From Streptococcus infantis (GTDB lineage Bacteria; Bacillota; Bacilli; Lactobacillales; Streptococcaceae), in assembly GCF_018499575.1 (NCBI RefSeq), contig NZ_JAHDAP010000001.1:744001-808000 (forward strand): a stretch of DNA of 64,000 nucleotides, written 5' to 3'. Both the position numbers and the translations under genes were made by a program. Positions 9,136 through 17,501 of this stretch are shown here, piece by piece (within the stretch, counting starts at the first letter, position 1; each line of letters opens with the position of its first letter). The notes under the pieces were generated by a model. It was given only the letters and a program-made list of their open reading frames with translations, ran no database searches and was not told the DNA's origin.

Positions 9136-9161
9136 ACAAAACGAATTTTTTCTGCTATACT
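9133..9161 (+). promoter_or_regulatory. Promoter of the uracil permease gene
   Basis: TTTACA (9133-9138), a 17-base spacer and TATACT (9156-9161) preceded by TGC, an extended -10. The -35 sits at the centre of a 27-bp inverted repeat. Confidence 0.85.
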
Positions 9162-9167
9162 ATCCTA

Positions 9168-9304
9168 AGCAAAGGTTTTTAATGTCATCCCGTGAGGTGA
9201 CGAAGGCGTAGAAATATATGAAATTCTTTAGGAATGAGATAATCCTCTTTTTAAAGATGTCTTACTCTGAGAGCCTATTGCTGTAAAATAATGGGCTCTT
9301 TTTT
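9168..9304 (+). promoter_or_regulatory. PyrR-responsive attenuator of the uracil permease gene
   Basis: A six-pair hairpin with loop CCGUGA plus GG at 9184-9201 matches the PyrR-binding element. Downstream AGAGCCTATT/AATGGGCTCT (9270-9279 with 9290-9299) with a T-run is an intrinsic terminator, ending 24 bases before the start codon. UMP-loaded PyrR should shut off uracil uptake. Confidence 0.88.
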
Positions 9305-9327
9305 GATGCCCAAAAAGTGAGGTATTT

Positions 9328-10611
9328 ATGAAACAAGAATCAACTGTTGATTTGTTACTCGACGTTGACCAACGTCCTTCTTTTGGTAAGGGAATTCTAC
9401 TCAGTTTCCAGCACGTTTTCGCCATGTTTGGTGCGACCATCTTGGTGCCACTGATTTTGGGAATGCCTGTATCTGTTGCCCTTTTTGCATCAGGTGTCGG
9501 AACACTGATTTACATGATTTCCACCGGCTTTAAAGTTCCAGTCTATCTCGGTTCTTCTTTTGCCTTCATCACTGCAATGGCTCTTGCTATGAAGGAATTG
9601 GGCGGCGATGTCTCTGCTGCTCAAACAGGGGTTATCTTGACTGGTTTAATCTACGTTCTTGTTTCAACTATCATCCGTTTTGCTGGTACAAAATGGATTG
9701 ATACACTCTTGCCTCCAATCGTTATCGGACCTATGATTATCGTTATCGGTCTTGGTCTTGCAGGCTCAGCTGTAACAAATGCTGGTCTTGTTGCTGATGG
9801 CAACTGGAAAAATGCTCTTGTAGCAGTAGTTACCTTCCTCATCGCTGCTTTTATCAATACAAAAGGAAAAGGATTCCTTCGTATCATTCCTTTCCTCTTT
9901 GCCATTATCGGTGGATATATCTTTGCAGTCTTTCTTGGTCTAGTAGACTTCACACCTGTTCTTCAAGCTAACTGGTTTGAAGTTCCTGGTTTCTACCTAC
10001 CATTTAGCACAGGTGGTGCCTTCAAAGAATATAACCTATACTTCGGTCCTGAAACAATTGCAATCCTACCAATTGCTATTGTAACAATTTCTGAACATAT
10101 CGGAGACCACACGGTCTTGAGTCAAATCTGTGGCCGCCAATTCTTGAAAGATCCTGGTCTTCACCGTACCCTTCTTGGTGACGGAATCGCAACATCTGTA
10201 TCTGCCTTCCTCGGTGGACCAGCCAATACTACTTACGGTGAAAACACAGGGGTTATCGGTATGACTCGTATCGCTTCGGTCTCAGTTATCCGTAACGCTG
10301 CCTTTATCGCAATTGCCCTAAGCTTCCTTGGAAAATTCACAGCCTTGATTTCTACAATCCCTAACGCCGTACTTGGTGGTATGTCAATCCTTCTTTACGG
10401 GGTTATCGCCAGCAACGGTTTGAAAGTTTTGATTAAAGAGCGCGTTGACTTTGGACAAATGCGTAACTTGATCATCGCAAGTGCCATGTTAGTACTTGGA
10501 CTTGGTGGAGCGATCCTTAAACTCGGTCCAGTTACACTTTCTGGTACTGCCCTCTCAGCTATGACAGGTATTATCCTAAACTTGATCTTGCCATACGAGA
10601 ACAAAGACTAA
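9328..10611 (+). CDS. pyrP: Uracil permease (NCS2 family)
   Basis: 427 residues with about 12-14 hydrophobic segments across the membrane. NCS2 signatures are visible: the QHVFAMFGATILVP start of TM1, and the TISEHIGDH motif near residues 251-260 whose Glu contacts the nucleobase. It imports uracil for salvage using the proton gradient. Control by the PyrR attenuator just upstream links it to the pyr operon at the start of the window and supports uracil over xanthine or urate as substrate. It is also called uraA. Confidence 0.95.
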   Translation: MKQESTVDLLLDVDQRPSFGKGILLSFQHVFAMFGATILVPLILGMPVSVALFASGVGTLIYMISTGFKVPVYLGSSFAFITAMALAMKELGGDVSAAQTGVILTGLIYVLVSTIIRFAGTKWIDTLLPPIVIGPMIIVIGLGLAGSAVTNAGLVADGNWKNALVAVVTFLIAAFINTKGKGFLRIIPFLFAIIGGYIFAVFLGLVDFTPVLQANWFEVPGFYLPFSTGGAFKEYNLYFGPETIAILPIAIVTISEHIGDHTVLSQICGRQFLKDPGLHRTLLGDGIATSVSAFLGGPANTTYGENTGVIGMTRIASVSVIRNAAFIAIALSFLGKFTALISTIPNAVLGGMSILLYGVIASNGLKVLIKERVDFGQMRNLIIASAMLVLGLGGAILKLGPVTLSGTALSAMTGIILNLILPYENKD

Positions 10612-10621
10612 AATGTATTCA

Positions 10622-10655
10622 TAAAAAAATCCACTCATTCGAGTGGATTTTTTTC
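10622..10655. terminator. Bidirectional terminator after the uracil permease
   Basis: AAATCCACTC/GAGTGGATTT with a four-base loop and A/T runs of seven on both sides, between convergent genes. Confidence 0.92.
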
Positions 10656-11414
10656 TTAAGTCCTCCAAGCAATCAAGAGATATAAAAGACTGGATCCGAA
10701 CATATCTGCAAGAGCATGCATGAGAAAGAATGGCAGTAAGTTCTTGACTAGATACTTGTACAAGAAATAATAGAATAGTCCATAAACAAGACCAATAACC
10801 AAGGCCCAGAGTAATCCTTGATAGGTATGGAATGAAATCCGTATGATGACCGAATATACTAAAACCAGCCACTGATGCTTTTCTTTTACTGAAGTCAGTA
10901 ATCCTAAGAAGAAAAATTCTTCGTAAAAACCATTTAGCAGAGCATAGCCAATAGCCATTGGAGTTAAGGCCATGAATTTTCTAATGATTTCCATAGGGTC
11001 TATAAAAGGGAGCAGTTGAGGATTAAAATAATTGTACTCGCCACTGAGAGTTGTAATAATATCACCGAAGATCCCAACTACAGCAAAAATAAGGGGAACC
11101 CAAATGAAAACCGACCATGACAAGCGGATGGGAAGTTGTTTAAAATCATAGTTTCGAATCAAGAGATAGAGGAAAGTAATCCCTAACATGATCAATTGAA
11201 AAGTAAAATTACTTGAATAAGCTGCCCCATCGCTTGCTACATTTGTTGTAGTTTCTGCAACGCTCGTCACAGTCGAAGGTGATAGACTCTCCATAAATTG
11301 CTGGGTGGATCGAATGATAAACTCTCCAAACATTAAAACAGTGATGATTAAGATATCAAACCATTTTAAGTATCTTAAAGGTTTAGTAGGATGAATACTC
11401 TGGATAAAATTCAT
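10656..11414 (-). CDS. CPBP (Abi/CAAX-type) intramembrane protease homologue
   Basis: 252 residues from the ATG at 11414, which has GGAGG before it. About seven or eight transmembrane helices. The CPBP core is visible: the double glutamate in FYEEFFFLG, a histidine in ISFHTYQG and the C-terminal HALAD motif. The usual EExxxR has Leu in place of Arg. Members cut prenylated or bacteriocin-like substrates or act as immunity factors; many lie near bacteriocin loci, but none is seen here. Likely monocistronic. The substrate is unknown. Confidence 0.82.
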   Translation of the reverse strand: MNFIQSIHPTKPLRYLKWFDILIITVLMFGEFIIRSTQQFMESLSPSTVTSVAETTTNVASDGAAYSSNFTFQLIMLGITFLYLLIRNYDFKQLPIRLSWSVFIWVPLIFAVVGIFGDIITTLSGEYNYFNPQLLPFIDPMEIIRKFMALTPMAIGYALLNGFYEEFFFLGLLTSVKEKHQWLVLVYSVIIRISFHTYQGLLWALVIGLVYGLFYYFLYKYLVKNLLPFFLMHALADMFGSSLLYLLIAWRT

Positions 11415-11498
11415 ATTTCCTCCATAAAACTTTGTATTTGATAAAGCCATTATAAACTTTCAATCTTAAAATTAATTTAATTGATGCTAGAACATAAA

Positions 11499-11523
11499 AA
11501 ACAACCTTTTTATCAGGTTGTTC
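11499..11523 (-). terminator. Terminator after the EamA transporter gene
   Basis: Minus-strand AACAACCT and AGGTTGTT around a seven-base loop, followed by a T-rich run. Confidence 0.8.
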
Positions 11524-11528
11524 TGCCT

Positions 11529-12440
11529 TTAAATAGACCTGTTTTTCTTTTCTAGCATTAAATCCTTTAACGAAATAATAGTCACAGCTAATAGAATCAT
11601 TGCCATACCAAGAAAGTCTACAGGATAAAAAATATCTCCCATAATCATAAAAGCAAAAAAGACTGCAGATATTGGCTCAATAGAGGCCAAAAGACTAGAT
11701 TTGACTGGACCGATCATACTGGCTCCCTTAAGAAAGGCTGTGTAGGCAAATACTGTTCCAATAAGAATGATTCCCGAAAAGGCTAGAAAAATATCAAAAG
11801 ACATCGGTAAACGAGCACCAATAATCCCAGTAAATGGCACTGCTACAAACCCAGAGATGGTCATTCCGACACCAATGACCAAAATGCTCCCCCACTTTTG
11901 AATGAGTTTAATAGGTAAAATAATATAAAGAGCATAGGTTAAAGCAGAAAACAATCCCCAAAAGAGACCTGCTGGTGTCATAGAGAGCTGATCCAACTGA
12001 CCGTGAGTCGCAATTAAAAAGGTTCCACCTATTGCTAAAATCATAGAAAGGATTTCGGCTATAGTAGGTGCTACCTTATCCTTTATACATGTGTAAGCAA
12101 GAATTCCAACAGGACAGACATACTGAAGAACCGTCGCTGTGCCAGCATTTGTCTCCTGAATAGCCGATAAATAAGCCAATTGATTCAGAAAGAGGCCAAA
12201 TAAAGAAAATAGTAAGAGAGAAAACAGACTTGATTGATCCTTTAAAAAAGCTAGAAATTGCTCTTTGGACTTAATATACGATAAAAGAACTAAGAGGAGA
12301 CCTGCAATAATTAAACGGATATTGGTTAGGACTAGAGCCGATATCCCATGAACCATTAGGTACTGTCCGCTGGTCCCAGACAAGCCCCAAGCAATACCAG
12401 CAATCACTGTAAAAAGAGTTCCTTTCAGAGCTTTTGACAT
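11529..12440 (-). CDS. EamA/DMT-superfamily transporter
   Basis: 303 residues with ten hydrophobic helices arranged as two EamA repeats (about 5-138 and 150-290). The first helix, TVIAGIAWGLSGTSGQYL, is typical, and the ends of the repeats carry the PVGILAYTCI and SIEPISAVFFAFM signatures. Such proteins export amino acids or other metabolites; the substrate cannot be told. Nine bases separate it from the upstream serine hydrolase gene, so cppA, the hydrolase gene and this gene probably form one operon. GGGAGG precedes the ATG. Confidence 0.88.
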   Translation of the reverse strand: MSKALKGTLFTVIAGIAWGLSGTSGQYLMVHGISALVLTNIRLIIAGLLLVLLSYIKSKEQFLAFLKDQSSLFSLLLFSLFGLFLNQLAYLSAIQETNAGTATVLQYVCPVGILAYTCIKDKVAPTIAEILSMILAIGGTFLIATHGQLDQLSMTPAGLFWGLFSALTYALYIILPIKLIQKWGSILVIGVGMTISGFVAVPFTGIIGARLPMSFDIFLAFSGIILIGTVFAYTAFLKGASMIGPVKSSLLASIEPISAVFFAFMIMGDIFYPVDFLGMAMILLAVTIISLKDLMLEKKNRSI

Positions 12441-12449
12441 ACTTCCTCC

Positions 12450-13382
12450 CTAGTCTGCTTCACGAATTAGGTCCATGACCTGATTACGGTCTATGATCCA
12501 CTGCGCACGCTCGTCTTTTTCGTAAGTTCTATTGGACAAGAAAATAGCTGCTTCCTGCTTCTTGCGATTCCACATAATAAAAGTTCCAGTATAGCCTGTA
12601 TGGTCTAGCCAATCACCTTCAAGATTCCAGGCCAAGGATCGTTCCTTATCACTCAAATCTGAAAAATTCTGGCTTAATCCTGCAGCAAAATCATCCTGTA
12701 AATAATGCTCTAGGAAGATTTTCAAATCTTTAACAGTTGAAAATAAGCCAGCACTCCCGGCATGTCTACCTAGTAAACGAGCCTTGGGATCATGCACCAC
12801 TCCTGCCTTCTGTCCCTGAACAGTTGGAACAGCACTGCTAACTGGTCCAAACTGAGTTCCCTTCATCTTCCATGGATCTAAAACTTGCTCTTGTAAAATC
12901 TGGTCTAAGTCCTTCTCAAAGTAGTTCTCTAAGAGAAAACCGAGTAAGAGAAAGTGCACATCCGAGTATAAAAAAGCTCTCTTCTCTCGGCGATTCAAAT
13001 GAAACATGGCTTCTCTTAGTTGGTCCGCTGAGAGCTGATCTCTGTTAGGTATATAAGGATCCAAATCTGTCGCATGCGTTAGCAATTGTCGAATGGTGAT
13101 GTCTGGATAATCCGCCTCTGGAAGATAGGTCTTTATGGATTGATCGAGCTCTATCTTGTCTTGCTTCCACAAGAAGGTTAAGACGGTTCCTACGCCAACA
13201 ACCTTACTCACACTAGCCAAATCATAGACCAAACCCTCACGAGTTTTTTCAGCTGTTTCTGGATTGGCTACTCCCAGGTACCAGTCAGACCAAACACCAT
13301 CCTGATAATACGCAAAAGAGGCACCAGGATAAATCCCTGCCTCAATTTGTTGCTCTATTTTTTGAATGATTTCTTGTTTCAT
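12450..13382 (-). CDS. Serine beta-lactamase-like hydrolase (class C/PBP4* fold)
   Basis: 310 residues, no signal peptide, so it should act in the cytosol. The S-x-x-K nucleophile motif is SVSK (57-60), the Tyr motif is YSDV (about 144) and the KTG-equivalent box is HTGYTG (about 260). These mark the beta-lactamase/transpeptidase-like family that includes esterases and D-amino-acid peptidases. The absence of a secretion signal argues against a true beta-lactamase. Its start codon overlaps the cppA stop by four bases, indicating translational coupling. Confidence 0.88.
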   Translation of the reverse strand: MKQEIIQKIEQQIEAGIYPGASFAYYQDGVWSDWYLGVANPETAEKTREGLVYDLASVSKVVGVGTVLTFLWKQDKIELDQSIKTYLPEADYPDITIRQLLTHATDLDPYIPNRDQLSADQLREAMFHLNRREKRAFLYSDVHFLLLGFLLENYFEKDLDQILQEQVLDPWKMKGTQFGPVSSAVPTVQGQKAGVVHDPKARLLGRHAGSAGLFSTVKDLKIFLEHYLQDDFAAGLSQNFSDLSDKERSLAWNLEGDWLDHTGYTGTFIMWNRKKQEAAIFLSNRTYEKDERAQWIIDRNQVMDLIREAD

Positions 13383-14104
13383 ACTTCTTCAAACCACAAT
13401 TCAATATTGTTGGTATCCTTGGTTAGGAAAAACTTTTCAGACTTTGGTACAAAGTAGCCTACAGTTTCAAAACGTTGACGAAGATTAGCTAAGTCAAGTG
13501 TTTGTACTTGGAATTTCAACATAGACAAGTCCCAAGTTACATTATTGTCAACCAGCAAATCACTACCTTGGGCTTGTTTAAAAGCTAGCCCATTTTCGAT
13601 TTCCTCTTTTTCAAGGAGGCTTGTCGTCTCTTCAGGCAAGTTAATCTCCACTGAAATATCAAATGCTGTCAAATACTGCAGTTTTTCATCATTTGAAAAA
13701 GCGACTGTTTCATCAACCTTTTTCAAGTCTTTGATATCATCTTCTGCATGGATAAGGACTAGGTCCCCTTCTGGAGAAAGAACTTCAAAAGCATACCCTT
13801 TGGTTCCTTTGTATAATTGAGGGATTTTACCCATTCTAGCAAGTAGTGCTTCAATCTCAGATGGATTCTCTACTTTTACAATCAATCTAGCTAATTTTTT
13901 GGTCCCTTCAACCTTACGGCTTCTCATACTCGGTGATTCTTCTAAAACCATTTTTTCAATGCCTGACTGGTCTCCTAGAGATAGAAAAGCAGACTCCTCA
14001 AGCAGGGGTTTCATACCCAAGGTTTCGATATAAAACAATTCATTTAATCTTCTATTATTTACCTTTAGCGTCGGGATCATACGCACAATTTGATTTACAT
14101 TCAT
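13379..14104 (-). CDS. cppA: CppA family protein (glyoxalase-like fold)
   Basis: 241 residues from the ATG at 14104, which is preceded by GGAGG; an upstream in-frame start would lie before that site. The sequence matches my recollection of streptococcal CppA, first described as a C3-degrading proteinase. It has the NVNQIVRMIPTLKVNN start, a glyoxalase/bleomycin-resistance-type N-terminal half and a DLSMLKF...ELWFEEV C-terminal half. No protease motif and no signal peptide are visible, so the proteinase name should be treated with caution. It is first in an operon with the serine hydrolase and EamA genes. Confidence 0.85.
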   Translation of the reverse strand: MNVNQIVRMIPTLKVNNRRLNELFYIETLGMKPLLEESAFLSLGDQSGIEKMVLEESPSMRSRKVEGTKKLARLIVKVENPSEIEALLARMGKIPQLYKGTKGYAFEVLSPEGDLVLIHAEDDIKDLKKVDETVAFSNDEKLQYLTAFDISVEINLPEETTSLLEKEEIENGLAFKQAQGSDLLVDNNVTWDLSMLKFQVQTLDLANLRQRFETVGYFVPKSEKFFLTKDTNNIELWFEEV

Positions 14105-14200
14105 AAATTCCTCCAACACTTTTTATTTTAAAGGATTTTATTCTATTTTACAAGTTATTCAACTAAAAACTTTAACTATATTAACCCTTTGAATCAGTAA

Positions 14201-14225
14201 CCCCCCTTCGTTATCAAAAGGGGGG
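14201..14225 (-). terminator. Terminator-like hairpin after the EEP gene
   Basis: CCCCCCTT and AAGGGGGG pair around a nine-base loop. The T-run on the minus strand is weak, so efficiency is uncertain. Confidence 0.6.
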
Positions 14226-14252
14226 CTTGTTATATTTTAGTAAAATACTTTC

Positions 14253-15071
14253 TTAGTTCTTCCAAGAAAGTATTGCTTGAAGGCCGTAGTGATCACTAAC
14301 TTGTGGACTTTTCTGACCATCAAAAACTACTTGTAAGTTTTCTACCTCTATATCCTTTGTCGTAAAGACATAATCTATCCTTAGAGGTTCACTGTTACCC
14401 TTCCAACCATCAATTTCAGGAGGAACAGTATAGCTACCGCTTCTGTCTTTTGCAACTTCAAATGCATCTTGTAAGTCTAGTGGACTGGCAAGAATAGCTT
14501 GGTAACCCTCTTGACCTGCAGGATTATTGAAATCACCAGCTAACAAGAGAGTCTTGTTCAATTCTTTCAGAACTGCTTCAAAGCGTGCCCACTCCTCTTG
14601 GAAACCTTTATTCCACCAAGAAAGATGCACACTCGCAACTGCAAGCTCTTTGCCTTCCACTACTGTTTCAGCTAATGCAACTCGACGAGTGTGATAATCA
14701 GTTGGATCATCTACATCTGAAACTAAAATTTCACGCGCCTCAATTGGTGTTTTAGATAGAATGGCCACACCCTCATGATAACGATCATAACCGATATGGT
14801 TGTAGGCCCAGGTCCAATAATATTTGTGACCTTTTTCAGCTAGTTTCTCTACCAAAAGACGCACATAATGGTCTTGGTGAATGGGTTCTGCTGAAGGTAA
14901 CGGATGATATAGCGGGCCCGCTTCTACTTGCTCTGAAGTAATTTCTTGGTTGATTTCCTGAAAACAAATCAAATCATAGCTGTTTTCAAGGATATCTTGT
15001 AACAAGAGCTGAAATTTTTCTTCAGGATTTTTTTCCATCCAACTATGAGTATTGAGTGTTAAAAACTTCAT
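14253..15071 (-). CDS. Endonuclease/exonuclease/phosphatase (EEP) family protein
   Basis: 272 residues, cytosolic. The EEP fold residues are present: the N-terminal LTLNTHSW strand with Asn, the metal-binding Glu in CFQEINQE (about 40), the VHLSWWN segment, GDFNNPAG (about 182-189) and the terminal SDHYGL His. Such enzymes cut phosphodiesters in DNA, RNA or sphingomyelin-like substrates. It lies 51 bases downstream of ptsG behind a hairpin with GGTTGGAA arms and may be expressed partly by read-through from the ptsG promoter. The substrate is unknown. Confidence 0.85.
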   Translation of the reverse strand: MKFLTLNTHSWMEKNPEEKFQLLLQDILENSYDLICFQEINQEITSEQVEAGPLYHPLPSAEPIHQDHYVRLLVEKLAEKGHKYYWTWAYNHIGYDRYHEGVAILSKTPIEAREILVSDVDDPTDYHTRRVALAETVVEGKELAVASVHLSWWNKGFQEEWARFEAVLKELNKTLLLAGDFNNPAGQEGYQAILASPLDLQDAFEVAKDRSGSYTVPPEIDGWKGNSEPLRIDYVFTTKDIEVENLQVVFDGQKSPQVSDHYGLQAILSWKN

Positions 15072-15090
15072 ACTTTTCTCCTATAAACAA

Positions 15091-15115
15091 GAGGTTGGAA
15101 ATAGATTCCAACCCC
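15091..15115 (-). terminator. Hairpin between ptsG and the EEP gene
   Basis: GGTTGGAA/TTCCAACC with a five-base loop and only a short T-rich tail. It may be a partial terminator or mRNA-stabilising stem reducing EEP expression relative to ptsG. Confidence 0.55.
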
Positions 15116-15122
15116 TAATCGA

Positions 15123-17309
15123 TTACAATTCTACTTTCGCAACTGCTGTGTTAGCTGCAAGAGAACCGGTTTGTTCTAATTTAACTGATTTAATCGCATC
15201 ACCATTTGTGAAGACAACCACAGTTGTAGTTTCACGACCAGCGTCACGGATAGCACCCAAGTCAGCTGTGACAAGAAGATCACCCGCAGCAACCTGTTGT
15301 CCTTCAGTAACACGAACTGTAAATGGTTTTCCTTCAAGACTTACTGTGTCCAAACCAATGTGAACAAGAACTTCAAGACCATCTGGAGTCACAATACCAA
15401 GAGCATGTTTAGTTGGGAAGATACTTGATACCGTACCTGAAACTGGAGATACAATGTTTCCATTTGATGGTTCCACTGCAAATCCATCACCCATCATTTT
15501 TTGTGAGAAGACAGGATCCTTAACTTGTTCCAATTCGATAACTTGACCATCCGCAACTGAGTAAACTTCTTCGGTTACACCTTTGTATACAACAGCATCT
15601 TGTTGAGCTGCTGCCATTTGACTTGGAAGAGTTTCAGGAATTACTTCACCTGAGTCAAGAAGATCTTGGATATCTGATTTCAAAACGTCTGCTTTAGGTC
15701 CGTAGATAGCTTGGACACCTTGTCCTTTCATGACAAGTCCCATAGCTCCTTCTGATTTCCATTGTTCTTCTGTTCCAACTTTTTCAGCGTCTTTTACAGT
15801 AACACGAAGACGAGTCATACATGCATCCACATCGACGATGTTAGCACGTCCACCAAGAAGGTTGATGATGTTAACAGCTTGAGAAGCTTCTGCAACTTTT
15901 GACTCACCAGTAGCTTCAGATTCTGATGAACCTTCGGCATTTTCGTAGTTTCCGTTACGTCCTGGAGTTGCGTAGTTGAATTTCTTAATCATGAAGTTAG
16001 CGATGAAGTACATGATAACGCCAAAGAGTACTGTCACCCAGATAAAGTTCACAATATCCATACCAAGACCAGCATTGATAGCTAGTGGAGTACGAGTCAA
16101 GAATTCGATTGAACCAAATGAATGCACACGAAGGTGAACAATATCAGCCATTGCAAAGGCAGCACCTTGAACAAGAGCGTAGACAAGGTAAAGAGGTGTT
16201 GCGATGAACATGAACATATACTCGATTGGTTCAGTAACCCCTGTAAGGAATGTTGCAAGAGCTGTCGCAATCATCATACCTTTGTATTGGTGTTTCTTAT
16301 CTGGGTCAACGTTACGGTAAATCGCAACGATGACACCCATCAAGATTCCGAATGAACCGATCATTTGTCCAACTTTGAAACGAGCTGGAGTTACAGTTGT
16401 AAGAAGGTGTTGGTATTGGTCTGGATCTGTTCCTTTAAGGTTTACAAGGTCTGTTACCCATGCAAGCCAAAGTGGATCTTGACCAAATACTTGAGTTCCT
16501 TTTGCTGCACCAGTCATGACATCATAAGTACCACCAAGAGCTGTATAGTTCATTGGGATAGTCAACATGTGGTGAAGTCCGAATGGCAAGAGCAAACGTT
16601 CCAAAGTACCATACAAGAATGGTGCTAGAACTGGAGCTGTTTCTTGTGAATTGGCAATCCAGATACCAAAGTTGTTGATACCTGTTTGAACAAGAGGCCA
16701 AAAGATTGAAAGAAGGATTGCAGCGATTGCTGAGCGAAGGATAACTACAAAAGGTACAAAACGTTTTCCGTTAAAGAATGAAAGTGCATCAGGAAGCTTA
16801 CGGAAGTTATAGTATTTGTTAAAGGCAGTTGCCCCTACAAAACCAGAAATAATCCCTACAAACACACCCATGTTCAATGCTGGAGCTTCAAACACACTGA
16901 TGAAATAATCAGAAACCTTGATAGAGTTACCAAAGATTGTTGAAACCATAGCATTAGGATCTTTCAACATATCACTGCTTACACTAAAGATTGTACCAGT
17001 GATACGGTTGATTAAGATAAAGGCAAGTCCTGCTGCAAAAGCACCACCTGCACGTTCTTTAGCCCAGCTACCACCGATAGCAAGAGCAAATAAGATATGT
17101 AGGTTACCGATAACTCCCCAACCGATTTGCTCAAGAATTCCACCTGTAATAACAAGTGGAGCAAGATTTGGGTCAATCAATGCAAGCGACTTACCGATTG
17201 AAATCATCAAACCAGCAGCCGGCATAACAGCGATAACCACCATTAGAGCCTTACCGAATTTTTGCCAAAACTCGAAAGACAAAACATTTTTGAATGTATC
17301 TTTCATCAT
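15123..17309 (-). CDS. ptsG: PTS glucose-type transporter subunit IICBA
   Basis: 728 residues with the three PTS domains in one chain. EIIC (about 1-430) has about ten membrane spans and begins FEFWQKFGKALMVVIAVMPAAG. EIIB (about 475-555) has the phospho-Cys motif DACMTRLRV. EIIA (about 595-725) has the phospho-His in VLVHIGLDTV and the GDLLVTAD end. A flexible Glu/Ser/Ala-rich linker joins IIC and IIB. The sugar is probably glucose or a close analogue. AAGGAGAT precedes two ATG codons; I use the first. Two cre-like sequences lie between promoter and start. Confidence 0.94.
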   Translation of the reverse strand: MMKDTFKNVLSFEFWQKFGKALMVVIAVMPAAGLMISIGKSLALIDPNLAPLVITGGILEQIGWGVIGNLHILFALAIGGSWAKERAGGAFAAGLAFILINRITGTIFSVSSDMLKDPNAMVSTIFGNSIKVSDYFISVFEAPALNMGVFVGIISGFVGATAFNKYYNFRKLPDALSFFNGKRFVPFVVILRSAIAAILLSIFWPLVQTGINNFGIWIANSQETAPVLAPFLYGTLERLLLPFGLHHMLTIPMNYTALGGTYDVMTGAAKGTQVFGQDPLWLAWVTDLVNLKGTDPDQYQHLLTTVTPARFKVGQMIGSFGILMGVIVAIYRNVDPDKKHQYKGMMIATALATFLTGVTEPIEYMFMFIATPLYLVYALVQGAAFAMADIVHLRVHSFGSIEFLTRTPLAINAGLGMDIVNFIWVTVLFGVIMYFIANFMIKKFNYATPGRNGNYENAEGSSESEATGESKVAEASQAVNIINLLGGRANIVDVDACMTRLRVTVKDAEKVGTEEQWKSEGAMGLVMKGQGVQAIYGPKADVLKSDIQDLLDSGEVIPETLPSQMAAAQQDAVVYKGVTEEVYSVADGQVIELEQVKDPVFSQKMMGDGFAVEPSNGNIVSPVSGTVSSIFPTKHALGIVTPDGLEVLVHIGLDTVSLEGKPFTVRVTEGQQVAAGDLLVTADLGAIRDAGRETTTVVVFTNGDAIKSVKLEQTGSLAANTAVAKVEL

Positions 17310-17334
17310 TCAAATCTCCTTATTTTTATTTCAA

Positions 17335-17361
17335 TGCAAACGATTTACGAAAACGTTTGCA
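17335..17361 (-). promoter_or_regulatory. Paired cre-like operators in the ptsG leader
   Basis: TGCAAACG (17335-17342) and CGTTTGCA (17354-17361) form a perfect inverted pair. Each half begins a cre-like sequence (TGCAAACGTTTTCG on the minus strand, TGCAAACGATTTAC on the plus strand). They lie just downstream of the -10, where CcpA would act as a roadblock. Confidence 0.65.
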
Positions 17362-17375
17362 CCAATCACACCTCT

Positions 17376-17403
17376 ATTATACCACTTTAAATTTTTTTGT
17401 AAA
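17376..17403 (-). promoter_or_regulatory. Promoter of ptsG
   Basis: Minus-strand TTTACA (17403-17398), 16-base spacer with TGG, and a perfect TATAAT (17381-17376). Confidence 0.85.
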
Positions 17404-17485
17404 GTATTTATATAAGATTTTTTGATATTCAAAGTTCCTTACTTCTCTTCCATCGTTTACTGACTTTGAGTTTACTAGTGTTTTC

Positions 17486-17494
17486 TGATATAAT
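17486..17494 (+). promoter_or_regulatory. Extended -10 placing +1 at the mnmL start codon
   Basis: TGA-TATAAT ends at 17494 and the ATG begins at 17502, so the expected +1 is within a base of the start codon. No purine-rich ribosome site precedes the ATG. Confidence 0.65.
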
Positions 17495-17501
17495 ATTACC
17501 T

